Part shown: positions 1 to 5,746 of the stretch, piece after piece
How positions within the stretch are numbered: position 1 is the stretch's first letter
How the letters are laid out: every line of letters starts with the position of its first letter
Source: Actinomycetes bacterium
GTDB taxonomy: Bacteria; Actinomycetota; Thermoleophilia; Solirubrobacterales; 70-9
Direction of reading: 5' to 3'
Assembly: GCA_023434465.1 (NCBI GenBank)
Contig: JAEYSQ010000125.1
Span: 1 to 8,167, forward strand
DNA: 8,167 bases
Made by a program: the position numbers and the translations under genes
Notes under the pieces: model-generated
Database searches by the model: none
What the model was told of the DNA's origin: nothing
Seen by the model: the letters and a program-made list of their open reading frames with translations, nothing else

Positions 1-36
1 AAAGGCCGCGGCCCGCACATGCGGACCGCGGCCTTT
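1..36. terminator. Bidirectional intrinsic terminator hairpin
   Basis: A perfect 11-bp stem (bases 1-11 against 26-36, AAAGGCCGCGG / CCGCGGCCTTT) continues past one C:A mismatch into four more pairs (13-16 with 21-24) around an ACAT loop. The A-run on one side and T-run on the other give a short U-tract in either direction, so it can stop transcription from both sides. It sits 59 bp beyond the stop of the leftward membrane-protein gene and probably ends that transcript as well as that of a rightward gene outside the window. The window edge hides the full U-tract on the minus strand. Confidence 0.8.
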
Positions 37-72
37 CTCCTGAAGTGCGCTGGACCGGGGGCTCCCACCCGG

Positions 73-95
73 GCCGGCGCAAGTTTGCCGCCGGC
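73..95 (-). other. Hairpin abutting the stop codon of the membrane-protein gene
   Basis: GCCGGC (73-78) pairs with GCCGGC (90-95), and GCA (79-81) pairs with TGC (86-88), leaving C89 bulged and a four-base loop. The stem begins at the last base of the TAG stop (95-97, minus strand). There is no U-tract, so by itself it is not a convincing terminator. It could protect the mRNA 3' end or assist the stronger hairpin at 1-36. Confidence 0.35.
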
Positions 96-841
96 TAGAC
101 GACCGGCGGGGGGCCAGCGTCCTCCTCGATGATCGCGGTCTCTTCGACCGCGACCACGCCGCCCTCCTTCAGCTCGACGAGCCTGAAGTAAAGAACCGTG
201 GTGAGCATGGCGAGGTACGGGTAGAGCAGGATCCCGAGGATCAAGCCACCGATCGCTCCGAGGAACGGGTTCGCCATGGTCAGGATGAAGGTGATCGCGG
301 CGACGCCGATCACGATCAGGATGATCAGGAGACCGACCGCGAGGATCCGCATCCGGTTGTCGCGGGTCAGTTCCGCACTGCGGGACATCGCATCGAAGAT
401 TCCCCTTCCCTCGACGACCAGCGCGGGCAGGGATACCGCCAGAACCAGGGCGAGGATCACACCCGGAATGATCAGAAGGAAGAGACCGATCCCGATGATC
501 AACCCCAGCAGGAAGTTGAGGACGATGATCGCCAGAAGCCGGGGAATCACCGATCCGAGCAGATCACCGACTGTGTAGTCGACCTGCCCGTCTTCTTCGA
601 CGTCCTGAACGATCCGGATGATCGAGCCGATCAGCCAGGCACTGGCAACGAGCTGGACCAGCCAACTGATGAAGCCGCCGAGTCCGCTGTCTCCGGCGAT
701 CCACTGGATTACAGCTGCCGGCAGCAGCAGGCAGAGGGCCACGATCCAGAACGTGCCGAACGCCTTCTTGTAGATCTCGCCGGTCGCATCGAAAACTCCA
801 CCGATGTCCAGATGTGCTCCCGTGCCGCTCGGACCACTCAT
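95..841 (-). CDS. Polytopic membrane protein, glycerophosphodiester-phosphodiesterase membrane-domain-like
   Basis: This encodes a 248-residue integral membrane protein of unknown function. About six hydrophobic segments are visible, near residues 30-50, 56-78, 101-124, 125-143, 165-188 and 194-217. They are joined by short loops, with an acidic soluble stretch at 79-92 and a Glu/Asp-rich tail ending in three prolines. The segment around 139-160 (Pro-Ala-Leu-Val-Val-Glu, then Ala-Met-Ser-Arg-Ser-Ala-Glu-Leu-Thr-Arg) matches the signature loop of the family usually labelled 'glycerophosphoryl diester phosphodiesterase membrane domain' or YciC-like. Those proteins lack a catalytic domain and their role is not known. 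The start is the ATG at 841, fixed by a strong Shine-Dalgarno four bases upstream. The frame stays open to 1066, but that extension would overlap the divergent DUF2252 gene and has no membrane or family character. The gene is single, with terminator hairpins beyond its stop. Confidence 0.8.
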   Translation of the reverse strand: MSGPSGTGAHLDIGGVFDATGEIYKKAFGTFWIVALCLLLPAAVIQWIAGDSGLGGFISWLVQLVASAWLIGSIIRIVQDVEEDGQVDYTVGDLLGSVIPRLLAIIVLNFLLGLIIGIGLFLLIIPGVILALVLAVSLPALVVEGRGIFDAMSRSAELTRDNRMRILAVGLLIILIVIGVAAITFILTMANPFLGAIGGLILGILLYPYLAMLTTVLYFRLVELKEGGVVAVEETAIIEEDAGPPPVV

Positions 842-845
842 TGTT

Positions 846-855
846 ACTCCTCCTT
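846..855 (-). promoter_or_regulatory. Strong Shine-Dalgarno for the membrane-protein gene
   Basis: On the minus strand the sequence reads AAGGAGGAGT, then AACA, then the ATG at 841. This near-perfect anti-16S match decides the start codon against the longer open frame. It also contrasts with the other genes here, which lack such sites. Confidence 0.85.
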
Positions 856-966
856 GGAATTGACTTGGGGAAACCCCCGCGTCGGCCTTCCCCGGAGAGC
901 TTCGGATACCTGCCTGCGGGAAACCCGATGCAGGTTGCTGGAACGGGAATTGCAGGCGGGGCGAGA

Positions 967-972
967 TATCTT
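967..972 (+). promoter_or_regulatory. Putative -10 box for leaderless expression of the DUF2252 operon
   Basis: TATCTT fits the TANNNT -10 consensus and ends six bases before the ATG at 979, the spacing expected when transcription starts at or next to the start codon. No good Shine-Dalgarno precedes that ATG and no convincing -35 box was found. The site supports the ATG at 979 over the upstream in-frame ATGs at 814 and 928. Confidence 0.45.
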
Positions 973-978
973 GCTGGC

Positions 979-2400
979 ATGAAACCGGCTTCAGGCACCT
1001 CGACGCTGACCCAGGACTCACCCCGGCTGACCGGGAAGGAACTCCGCAGAAACGCGTCCCGAGCAAGCCACGGTGACTGGGAGCCGGCGGCGGGCAGGGA
1101 CCCGCTCGGGATCCTGCTCGACCAGGGCGAGACCAGGGTCCAGGAGCTTCTTCCGGTTCGCTACGGACGCATGTCGGCCTCGCCCTTTGCGTTCTACCGG
1201 GGTGGCGCGGCGATCATGGCGGCGGATCTGGATTCGACTCCGGCGACCGGGGTCAGGGTCCAGGCCTGCGGAGATGCCCACATATCGAACTTCGGTGGAT
1301 ACGCGGCTCCGGATCGCAAACTGGTCTTCGATCTGAACGACTTCGACGAGACCCTCCCGGCCCCCTGGGAGTGGGATGTAAAACGGATGGCTGCCAGCGC
1401 GGTGATCGCGGCCCGGGAGAAAGGCGCTAGCAAGAAGGTTGCCCGCCGGATCGTCCTCGGTGGACTCGCCCAGTACCGGACGGTGATGCGCCAGATGTCG
1501 GCGGTGAGCTATCTCGACGCCTGGTACGCCCGCCTCGATGTCGAGAGGCTGATCGAGATACTCGAGGATGCCCATGGCTCCGACGCCGGGATCAACATGA
1601 GAAGGGACGTCGCCAAGGCGTCGCGAAAGGACAGCAGCCGGGCCCAGCGCAAACTGACCGAGTCGTCGGCCGACAGCGACGATCCCCGGTTCGCCAGCCG
1701 TCCTCCCCTGCTGGTTCCGGCCCGCGAGCTGGCAGCGGGCCTCGGGGTCACCGACGTGGAGGCGATCAAGGAACTGATCCACGGACTGCTCGGCCAGTAC
1801 GCGGACACCTTGCCACCCGACCGTCAACATCTCTTCGGCCATTACCGGTTCGTGGACATGGCCCGGAAAGTGGTCGGTGTCGGGTCGGTCGGAACCCGGG
1901 CGTGGGTCTTGCTCTTCATTTCCAACCGGCGAAAGGATCCGCTGGTGCTTCAGGTCAAGGAAGCCCAGAAATCAGTGCTCGCGCCTTACGCCGGAGCATC
2001 GAAGTTCCGGCTCCAGGGTCGCCGGGTGGTCGAGGGGCAAAGGCTCACCCAGGCCGCCAGTGACCTCTTTCTCGGCTGGGTGCGGGCGAAGGGTCCGGAC
2101 GGAACGGTTCGCGACTTCTATGTTCGGCAGCTCTGGGACGGGAAGCTGTCGGTCGACATCGATTCTCTGTCCGAATCCGGATTGGGCGAGTACGTCAGGG
2201 CCTGCGCAGGCGTCCTGGCCCTGGCTCACGCACGCACCGGCGACCGGGTCGCGATCGCCGAGTACCTGGGCAAAGGTGACAAGTTCGATCGTGCGATCGC
2301 CGAGTTCAGCCTTCGCTACGAGAAACAGAACCGCGAGGACTTCGAGGCGTTTACGGCCGAGATCGAGGCCGGCAGAATCGAAGCGACGCCCGACATTTGA
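979..2400 (+). CDS. DUF2252 family protein with kinase/aminoglycoside-phosphotransferase-like motifs
   Basis: This encodes a 473-residue cytoplasmic protein of the uncharacterised DUF2252 family, recognised from its run of conserved blocks. Arg61-Tyr-Gly-Arg-Met65 is followed by Ser-Pro-Phe-Ala-Phe-Tyr-Arg-Gly (68-75). Cys-Gly-Asp99-Ala-His101-Ile-Ser-Asn104 comes next, then Phe-Asp-Leu-Asn-Asp121-Phe-Asp123-Glu-Thr. Later blocks are a glycine-rich stretch (Gly300-Val-Gly-Ser-Val-Gly305), Val-Lys327-Glu328-Ala and Ala-His417-Ala-Arg-Thr-Gly-Asp422. The GD.H..N and D.D blocks resemble the catalytic loop and metal-binding motif of aminoglycoside-phosphotransferase-type kinases, and Gly300-305 with Lys327 resembles an ATP-binding loop and its lysine. 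A phosphotransferase activity is my inference; no substrate is known. The start at 979 gives the usual family N-terminus and has a -10-like box just upstream. Its TGA overlaps the next ATG by one base, so it heads a coupled operon. Confidence 0.85.
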   Translation: MKPASGTSTLTQDSPRLTGKELRRNASRASHGDWEPAAGRDPLGILLDQGETRVQELLPVRYGRMSASPFAFYRGGAAIMAADLDSTPATGVRVQACGDAHISNFGGYAAPDRKLVFDLNDFDETLPAPWEWDVKRMAASAVIAAREKGASKKVARRIVLGGLAQYRTVMRQMSAVSYLDAWYARLDVERLIEILEDAHGSDAGINMRRDVAKASRKDSSRAQRKLTESSADSDDPRFASRPPLLVPARELAAGLGVTDVEAIKELIHGLLGQYADTLPPDRQHLFGHYRFVDMARKVVGVGSVGTRAWVLLFISNRRKDPLVLQVKEAQKSVLAPYAGASKFRLQGRRVVEGQRLTQAASDLFLGWVRAKGPDGTVRDFYVRQLWDGKLSVDIDSLSESGLGEYVRACAGVLALAHARTGDRVAIAEYLGKGDKFDRAIAEFSLRYEKQNREDFEAFTAEIEAGRIEATPDI

Positions 2401-3494
2401 TGGCAGAGAAAACGGCCCGTGAGGGCGACATCGTTATTGTCGGCGGGTATGGGCACGTCGGCCGTAACCTGGCCGAATGCCGCGCACCCCGGTATCCCGG
2501 ACGAGTCGTTCTGGCCGGGCGCAGCCAGGAGAAGGCCGATCGTGCCGCCGCGTCGGTCGGGCACGACTCTCGCGGGATGAGGCTCGACACCGCCGAAGGA
2601 TCGGCACCGGAAGGAGCCGGGGTGGTGATCATGTGCCTCGACCAGTTCGACCCTTCGTTTGCTTCGCATTGTCTTTCCGGCGGGCTCGGGTACGTCGACA
2701 TTTCGGCTGACGGACGCATCCTCGAGATGATCGAAGCTCTCGATCCGACCGCAAGGAGGAATGGCGGCTCGGGCCTGATCGACGTCGGGCTCGCTCCCGG
2801 TCTCACCAACCTGGCCGCCCGGCTGCTGGCCGAATCGGTGACCGACGTCCGGCAGCTCGACCTCTTCGTGCTGCTCGGCACCGGTGACGATCACGGCACC
2901 GCCGCTCTCGAGTGGACGCTCGACAAGTTCGATTCCGAGTTCATCGCCTTCGTCGAAGGGGTGCCACACTGGTTCCGGGCCCAGCGTGAAACCCGGAGCG
3001 CCGAGATCGCGGGGCGCCGGCGGCCGGTGCTGGGGGTTCGTTTCGACTTCCCGGAACAACGAAGCCTGGTCCGCACCATCGGCGTACCGACGGTGAGCAG
3101 CTGGCTGGTGACGCTTCCTCCCTCGGCCGCCCGTTCGATGCGGATCGCGGCCCTGGCCGGTGGCGGTGAGCTGACCCGTCGGCCGCGGTCACGCAAGGCC
3201 CTGCTGGGAATGCTCGAGCGCGGAGGCGTCGGCACGGATGAATGCGGGGTTCTCGTCCAGGCGACCGATGACCAGGGCGAGATGACCGAACTCTCGATCC
3301 TCACCCGCGACCAGTCCCGGTTGACCGGCATCGCGACCGCGCTGTTCGCTGCCGAGGTGATCGAAGGCAGGGTTCCGCCCGGTGTCCACCACAGTGACGA
3401 GGTTCTCGAGCCTCGCCCGCTGCTGGCCAGGCTCGCGGCCGAGAACCCGGAGATCAACATTCTCTCGACCGGGGCGAATACGATCACGGAGTGA
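2400..3494 (+). CDS. Saccharopine-dehydrogenase-like NAD(P)-binding oxidoreductase
   Basis: This encodes a 364-residue soluble protein with an N-terminal Rossmann fold. The dinucleotide loop Gly15-Gly-Tyr-Gly-His-Val-Gly21 follows the first strand. Ala-Gly-Arg41-Ser42 at the end of the second strand suggests a preference for NADP(H). The block Gly130-Leu-Ala-Pro-Gly-Leu-Thr-Asn137-Leu is typical of the saccharopine dehydrogenase/reductase superfamily, whose members act on amino-acid-like or other substrates or have no known reaction. This protein is close to the usual length but cannot be assigned as a lysine-pathway enzyme, and no lysine genes are near. Translation most likely starts at the ATG at 2400, which shares its A with the upstream TGA. 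An in-frame TTG at 2397 is less likely. The 3' end overlaps the next gene by four bases (GTGA), so expression is probably coupled in both directions. Substrate unknown. Confidence 0.8.
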   Translation: MAEKTAREGDIVIVGGYGHVGRNLAECRAPRYPGRVVLAGRSQEKADRAAASVGHDSRGMRLDTAEGSAPEGAGVVIMCLDQFDPSFASHCLSGGLGYVDISADGRILEMIEALDPTARRNGGSGLIDVGLAPGLTNLAARLLAESVTDVRQLDLFVLLGTGDDHGTAALEWTLDKFDSEFIAFVEGVPHWFRAQRETRSAEIAGRRRPVLGVRFDFPEQRSLVRTIGVPTVSSWLVTLPPSAARSMRIAALAGGGELTRRPRSRKALLGMLERGGVGTDECGVLVQATDDQGEMTELSILTRDQSRLTGIATALFAAEVIEGRVPPGVHHSDEVLEPRPLLARLAAENPEINILSTGANTITE

Positions 3495-4900
3495 GAACTC
3501 GTCCGTTCGTCCTCCTTGTCCTCGCCCTCTTTGCCTGTCTCGTGCTCGCTCCGGCGGCGTCAGCTGACGTGAGCGGAGCTGCCAAGCGGCTGGAGAACCT
3601 CCGCGACAAGCCGGAACGGCTTCGTCAGTTTCTCCGAGACATGCCGAAGGGCACCGACCTCCACACCCACCTGTCGGGAGCCGTCTACGGGGAAGCGATG
3701 ATTCGTTGGGGCGCCGAGGATGGCAAGTGCGTCGACACAGTCACCTTCGTTTCCTCTTTCCCGCCCTGCACCGGCAATCAGGTTCCACTGAGCAACGCTC
3801 TTTCGAACACCCAGCTCTGGGATCAGATTCTCGGCGCTTGGTCGATGAGGGAGTTCCGGCCGGATGCGTTCTCCGGCCACAACCATTTTTTCGCCACCTT
3901 TGATTTGTTCGGCTCCGCCTTCAGCGGCCGGCAAGGAGACGGCCTGGCCCAGGTCACCCAGCGAGCTGCCGACCAGAATATCCAGTACGTCGAGCCTCTG
4001 ATTACCCCGCAGTTCGGCGCGACTCTCCAGGTCGCCAACCAGGTCGGGTACAACCCCGACTTCGCCGTGATGAGGCAGGCGATGCTCGACGCGGGAATAA
4101 CGAACGCGATCCCGGCCGCCGGACTCACCGCATCCTCGGCGCTCAGCCGACGCTCCGACCTTCAGGGCTGTGCCACCGGCCAGCCGAAGAGTGGCTGCGA
4201 CGTGCTGGTCAATTTCGACGTCCAGGTTCTCCGCAACCAGCTTCCCGCAGTGGTCTTCGCCCAGCTCCTCTTCGGTTTCGAGCTGATGGCAGCGGACCCG
4301 AACTGGGCTGGCATGAACATGGTCCAGCCCGAAGACGCCGCCTACTCGACCGGGTACTACAGCCTCCACATGAGGATGGTCAAGTACCTGCGTTCGGTCT
4401 ACCCGGGCGAGAAGGTGACCCTGCACGCCGGCGAACTGGTGCCGGGACTGGTTCCGCCTTCGGATCTCCGTTTTCACATTCGCCAGGCGGTCAACGTCGC
4501 CGGTCCGGAAAGGATCGGACACGGCGCCGACCTGCGCTGGGAGCGGAACCCGGGCCAGATTCTCCGCAGCATGAAGCGCAAGGGCATCTGCCTCGAGTCG
4601 AACCTGACCTCGAACCAGCAGATCCTCAGGCTGTTCGGCCGCCGCCACCCGATCACCGACTACGTCAAGGCCGGAATCAAGGTCACCCTCTCCACCGACG
4701 ACGAGGGAGTTTCCCGCACCGATCTCACCTCGCAGTACGTCAAGGCGGTCCGTCAGCACCGGTTCGGATACCGGCAGCTCAAGTCGTTCGCGAGAAACGG
4801 CCTCCGCTGCTCCTTCCTCACCCCCGCCGAAAAGAAGGCCGCCCTGGCCGACCAGGCCCGGCGGTTCAGGAACTTCGAAGCACGCTTCCCCCGCCGCTGA
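3491..4900 (+). CDS. Secreted adenosine-deaminase-family metallohydrolase
   Basis: This encodes a 469-residue enzyme expected to deaminate adenosine or a related purine nucleoside outside the cytoplasm. A signal peptide is clear: Arg2 and Arg4, a hydrophobic core at 6-20, and a likely cleavage after Ala-Ser-Ala25. All active-site landmarks of the family are present: zinc ligands His58 and His60 (His-Thr-His-Leu), His312 with catalytic Glu315 (His-Ala-Gly-Glu), His344 (Arg-Ile-Gly-His-Gly) and Asp403-Asp404 (Ser-Thr-Asp-Asp-Glu). It is over 100 residues longer than typical cytosolic adenosine deaminases. The extra material includes a segment after the first motif with Cys80 and Cys93, and another stretch with Cys227 and Cys236, both plausible disulfides in an exported protein. 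This recalls the larger extracellular ADA2/ADGF enzymes. The GTG start overlaps the previous gene's stop, making it the last operon member. Cys16 gives only a poor lipobox. Substrate is inferred from the family. Confidence 0.85.
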   Translation: MRTRPFVLLVLALFACLVLAPAASADVSGAAKRLENLRDKPERLRQFLRDMPKGTDLHTHLSGAVYGEAMIRWGAEDGKCVDTVTFVSSFPPCTGNQVPLSNALSNTQLWDQILGAWSMREFRPDAFSGHNHFFATFDLFGSAFSGRQGDGLAQVTQRAADQNIQYVEPLITPQFGATLQVANQVGYNPDFAVMRQAMLDAGITNAIPAAGLTASSALSRRSDLQGCATGQPKSGCDVLVNFDVQVLRNQLPAVVFAQLLFGFELMAADPNWAGMNMVQPEDAAYSTGYYSLHMRMVKYLRSVYPGEKVTLHAGELVPGLVPPSDLRFHIRQAVNVAGPERIGHGADLRWERNPGQILRSMKRKGICLESNLTSNQQILRLFGRRHPITDYVKAGIKVTLSTDDEGVSRTDLTSQYVKAVRQHRFGYRQLKSFARNGLRCSFLTPAEKKAALADQARRFRNFEARFPRR

Positions 4901-4910
4901 ACCGGGGACA

Positions 4911-4953
4911 TTGGTTCGAATCGCTCGGGTATAGCCCTAGTGAATCGAACCAA
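4911..4953. terminator. Inverted repeat between convergent genes, possible weak terminator
   Basis: TTGGTTCGA (4911-4919) and TCGAACCAA (4945-4953) form a perfect 9-bp inverted repeat around a 25-base spacer, within which GGG and CCC can pair again. It fills the 61-bp gap between the convergent deaminase and cyclase-family genes, where a terminator serving both strands is expected. The long loop and lack of a T-run make it weak as a Rho-independent terminator. An operator or mRNA-end structure is also possible. Confidence 0.4.
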
Positions 4954-4961
4954 GGTCCTCC

Positions 4962-5723
4962 TCAGTCCAGAATTGCCACCACCCTGGCGGGCGCGGCTGA
5001 CCCTCCGACCAGCTTGAGGGGGAAGCAGGCGACCGTGAAGCCGGTAGCGGGGAGCTGGTCGAGATTGGCGAGACGCTCGATCTGCGAGTAGGGGATGTCG
5101 GCCTGGTGGGCCTCCCAGAAGATCCCGGGCTCCCCCTTCTCCTTTGCTTCCTCGGCCTGGATCCAGAGTGGCCGGTCCCAGCCCCAGGCGTCGATGCCCA
5201 TCACCCGCACGCCGCGGTCGAAGAGCCAACGCGTCGCTTCGGCGCTTACACCGGGGCCGTGAGCCATGTACTCGACGGTGCCGAGGTACCGGTCGCAGCC
5301 GGTTCGGACCAGGCAGATGTCGCGTTCGGATATCTCGTGGCCGGTCCGCTCCAGCTCCGCTTCGATGTCGGCGGCCTCGATGACCTCGCCGTCGGCCCGT
5401 TCGTGAAAGTCGAGCAGGAAGCCGGGCCGGAAGAACCAGTCGAGCGGCAACTGGTCGATCGTCTCGGCCGGCTTGCCCTGGATCGTCGAGTTGTAATGCC
5501 AGGGCGCGTCGACGTGAGTCGAGCTGTGGGTGCCGAGCAGGGTGAAGGTGTCAACCGCCCATCCCTCCCCGCCCCTCAGCAGTTCCGGACCGACCCCGAA
5601 CAGGGCTTCGATCTGTTTCGCCCCCTCTTCGTGAGGGGTGAAGTCGACGTCGACGCGGACGACGTCGGGGGCACCTTCGGGTCCCGGCTCGATCGGAGCC
5701 GAAAGATCGATCAGTCTGCTCAT
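4962..5723 (-). CDS. Cyclase-family metal-dependent hydrolase (kynurenine formamidase/isatin hydrolase superfamily)
   Basis: This encodes a 253-residue cytoplasmic enzyme of the 'cyclase' (kynurenine formamidase-like) superfamily, which hydrolyses amides, lactams or related bonds using a bound metal. The defining motif is intact: His66-Ser-Ser-Thr-His70-Val-Asp72-Ala-Pro-Trp-His76. A later Glu204/His206 in Trp-Glu-Ala-His fits the conserved C-terminal catalytic region. Length matches the family and there is no signal peptide. The ATG at 5723 opens directly into the family's conserved start (Ser-Arg-Leu-Ile-Asp-Leu-Ser). An upstream in-frame GTG at 5756 would overlap the divergent reductase gene and adds nothing conserved. 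No kyn genes are nearby, so the specific substrate is unknown. The gene is divergent from the SDR reductase, and the pair may act on related compounds. Confidence 0.82.
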   Translation of the reverse strand: MSRLIDLSAPIEPGPEGAPDVVRVDVDFTPHEEGAKQIEALFGVGPELLRGGEGWAVDTFTLLGTHSSTHVDAPWHYNSTIQGKPAETIDQLPLDWFFRPGFLLDFHERADGEVIEAADIEAELERTGHEISERDICLVRTGCDRYLGTVEYMAHGPGVSAEATRWLFDRGVRVMGIDAWGWDRPLWIQAEEAKEKGEPGIFWEAHQADIPYSQIERLANLDQLPATGFTVACFPLKLVGGSAAPARVVAILD

Positions 5724-5730
5724 GCCGACC

Positions 5731-5736
5731 AGCTTA
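5731..5736 (-). promoter_or_regulatory. Putative -10 box for leaderless expression of the cyclase-family gene
   Basis: The minus strand reads TAAGCT, fitting TANNNT, with seven bases before the ATG at 5723. That is the geometry of a leaderless promoter, and no usable Shine-Dalgarno precedes the ATG. It shares bases 5735-5736 with the -10 box on the other strand. No clear -35 box was found. Confidence 0.4.
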
Positions 5737-5740
5737 GACT
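5735..5740 (+). promoter_or_regulatory. Putative -10 box for leaderless expression of the SDR gene
   Basis: TAGACT fits TANNNT and ends six bases before the ATG at 5747. The same spacing is seen upstream of the ATG at 979. No convincing Shine-Dalgarno lies in the 23 bp between the two divergent start codons, and any -35 element would have to lie inside the cyclase-family coding sequence. Confidence 0.45.
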
Positions 5741-5746
5741 GGACCA

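Larger units (their letters stand above)
842..978. promoter_or_regulatory. Divergent intergenic regulatory region with two GGGAAACCC hairpins
   Basis: This 137-bp gap separates the leftward membrane-protein gene from the rightward DUF2252 operon and must hold both promoters. It contains GGGAAACCC twice, at 868-876 and 918-926, exactly 50 bp apart. Each copy can form a small GGG/CCC hairpin with an AAA loop. The second is enclosed by CCTGC (913-917) pairing with GCAGG (930-934). These could be operator or attenuator elements, but no regulator family can be assigned. A clear promoter for the leftward gene was not found. Confidence 0.4.

Noticed and set aside
814..978. Earlier in-frame starts (814, 928) for the DUF2252 protein
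   Set aside because: The start at 814 would overlap the divergent gene, and the added residues do not resemble the family. A -10-like box just before 979 favours the later ATG, although 928 cannot be fully excluded.
842..1066. N-terminal extension of the membrane protein up to 1066
   Set aside because: The extension overlaps the DUF2252 gene, is not membrane-like, and a near-perfect ribosome-binding site points to the ATG at 841.
1018..1842. A 274-codon minus-strand open frame inside the DUF2252 gene
   Set aside because: Its product has no family features, and the plus strand encodes all conserved DUF2252 blocks here.
3530..3545. Possible lipobox (Leu-Phe-Ala-Cys16) making the deaminase a lipoprotein
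   Set aside because: Phe at the -2 position is unusual, the hydrophobic core continues past Cys16, and a good signal peptidase I site (Ala-Ser-Ala25) follows.
3560..4759. A long (399-codon) open frame on the minus strand opposite the adenosine deaminase gene
   Set aside because: It is a shadow of the GC-rich deaminase gene. The predicted protein has no recognisable domain, while the opposite strand has a complete catalytic motif set.
4904..4930. GGTTCGAATC resembling a tRNA T-arm, suggesting a tRNA or an att-site remnant
   Set aside because: The flanking bases do not make the five-pair T-stem, there is no acceptor or anticodon arm, and the motif is explained by the inverted repeat at 4911-4953.
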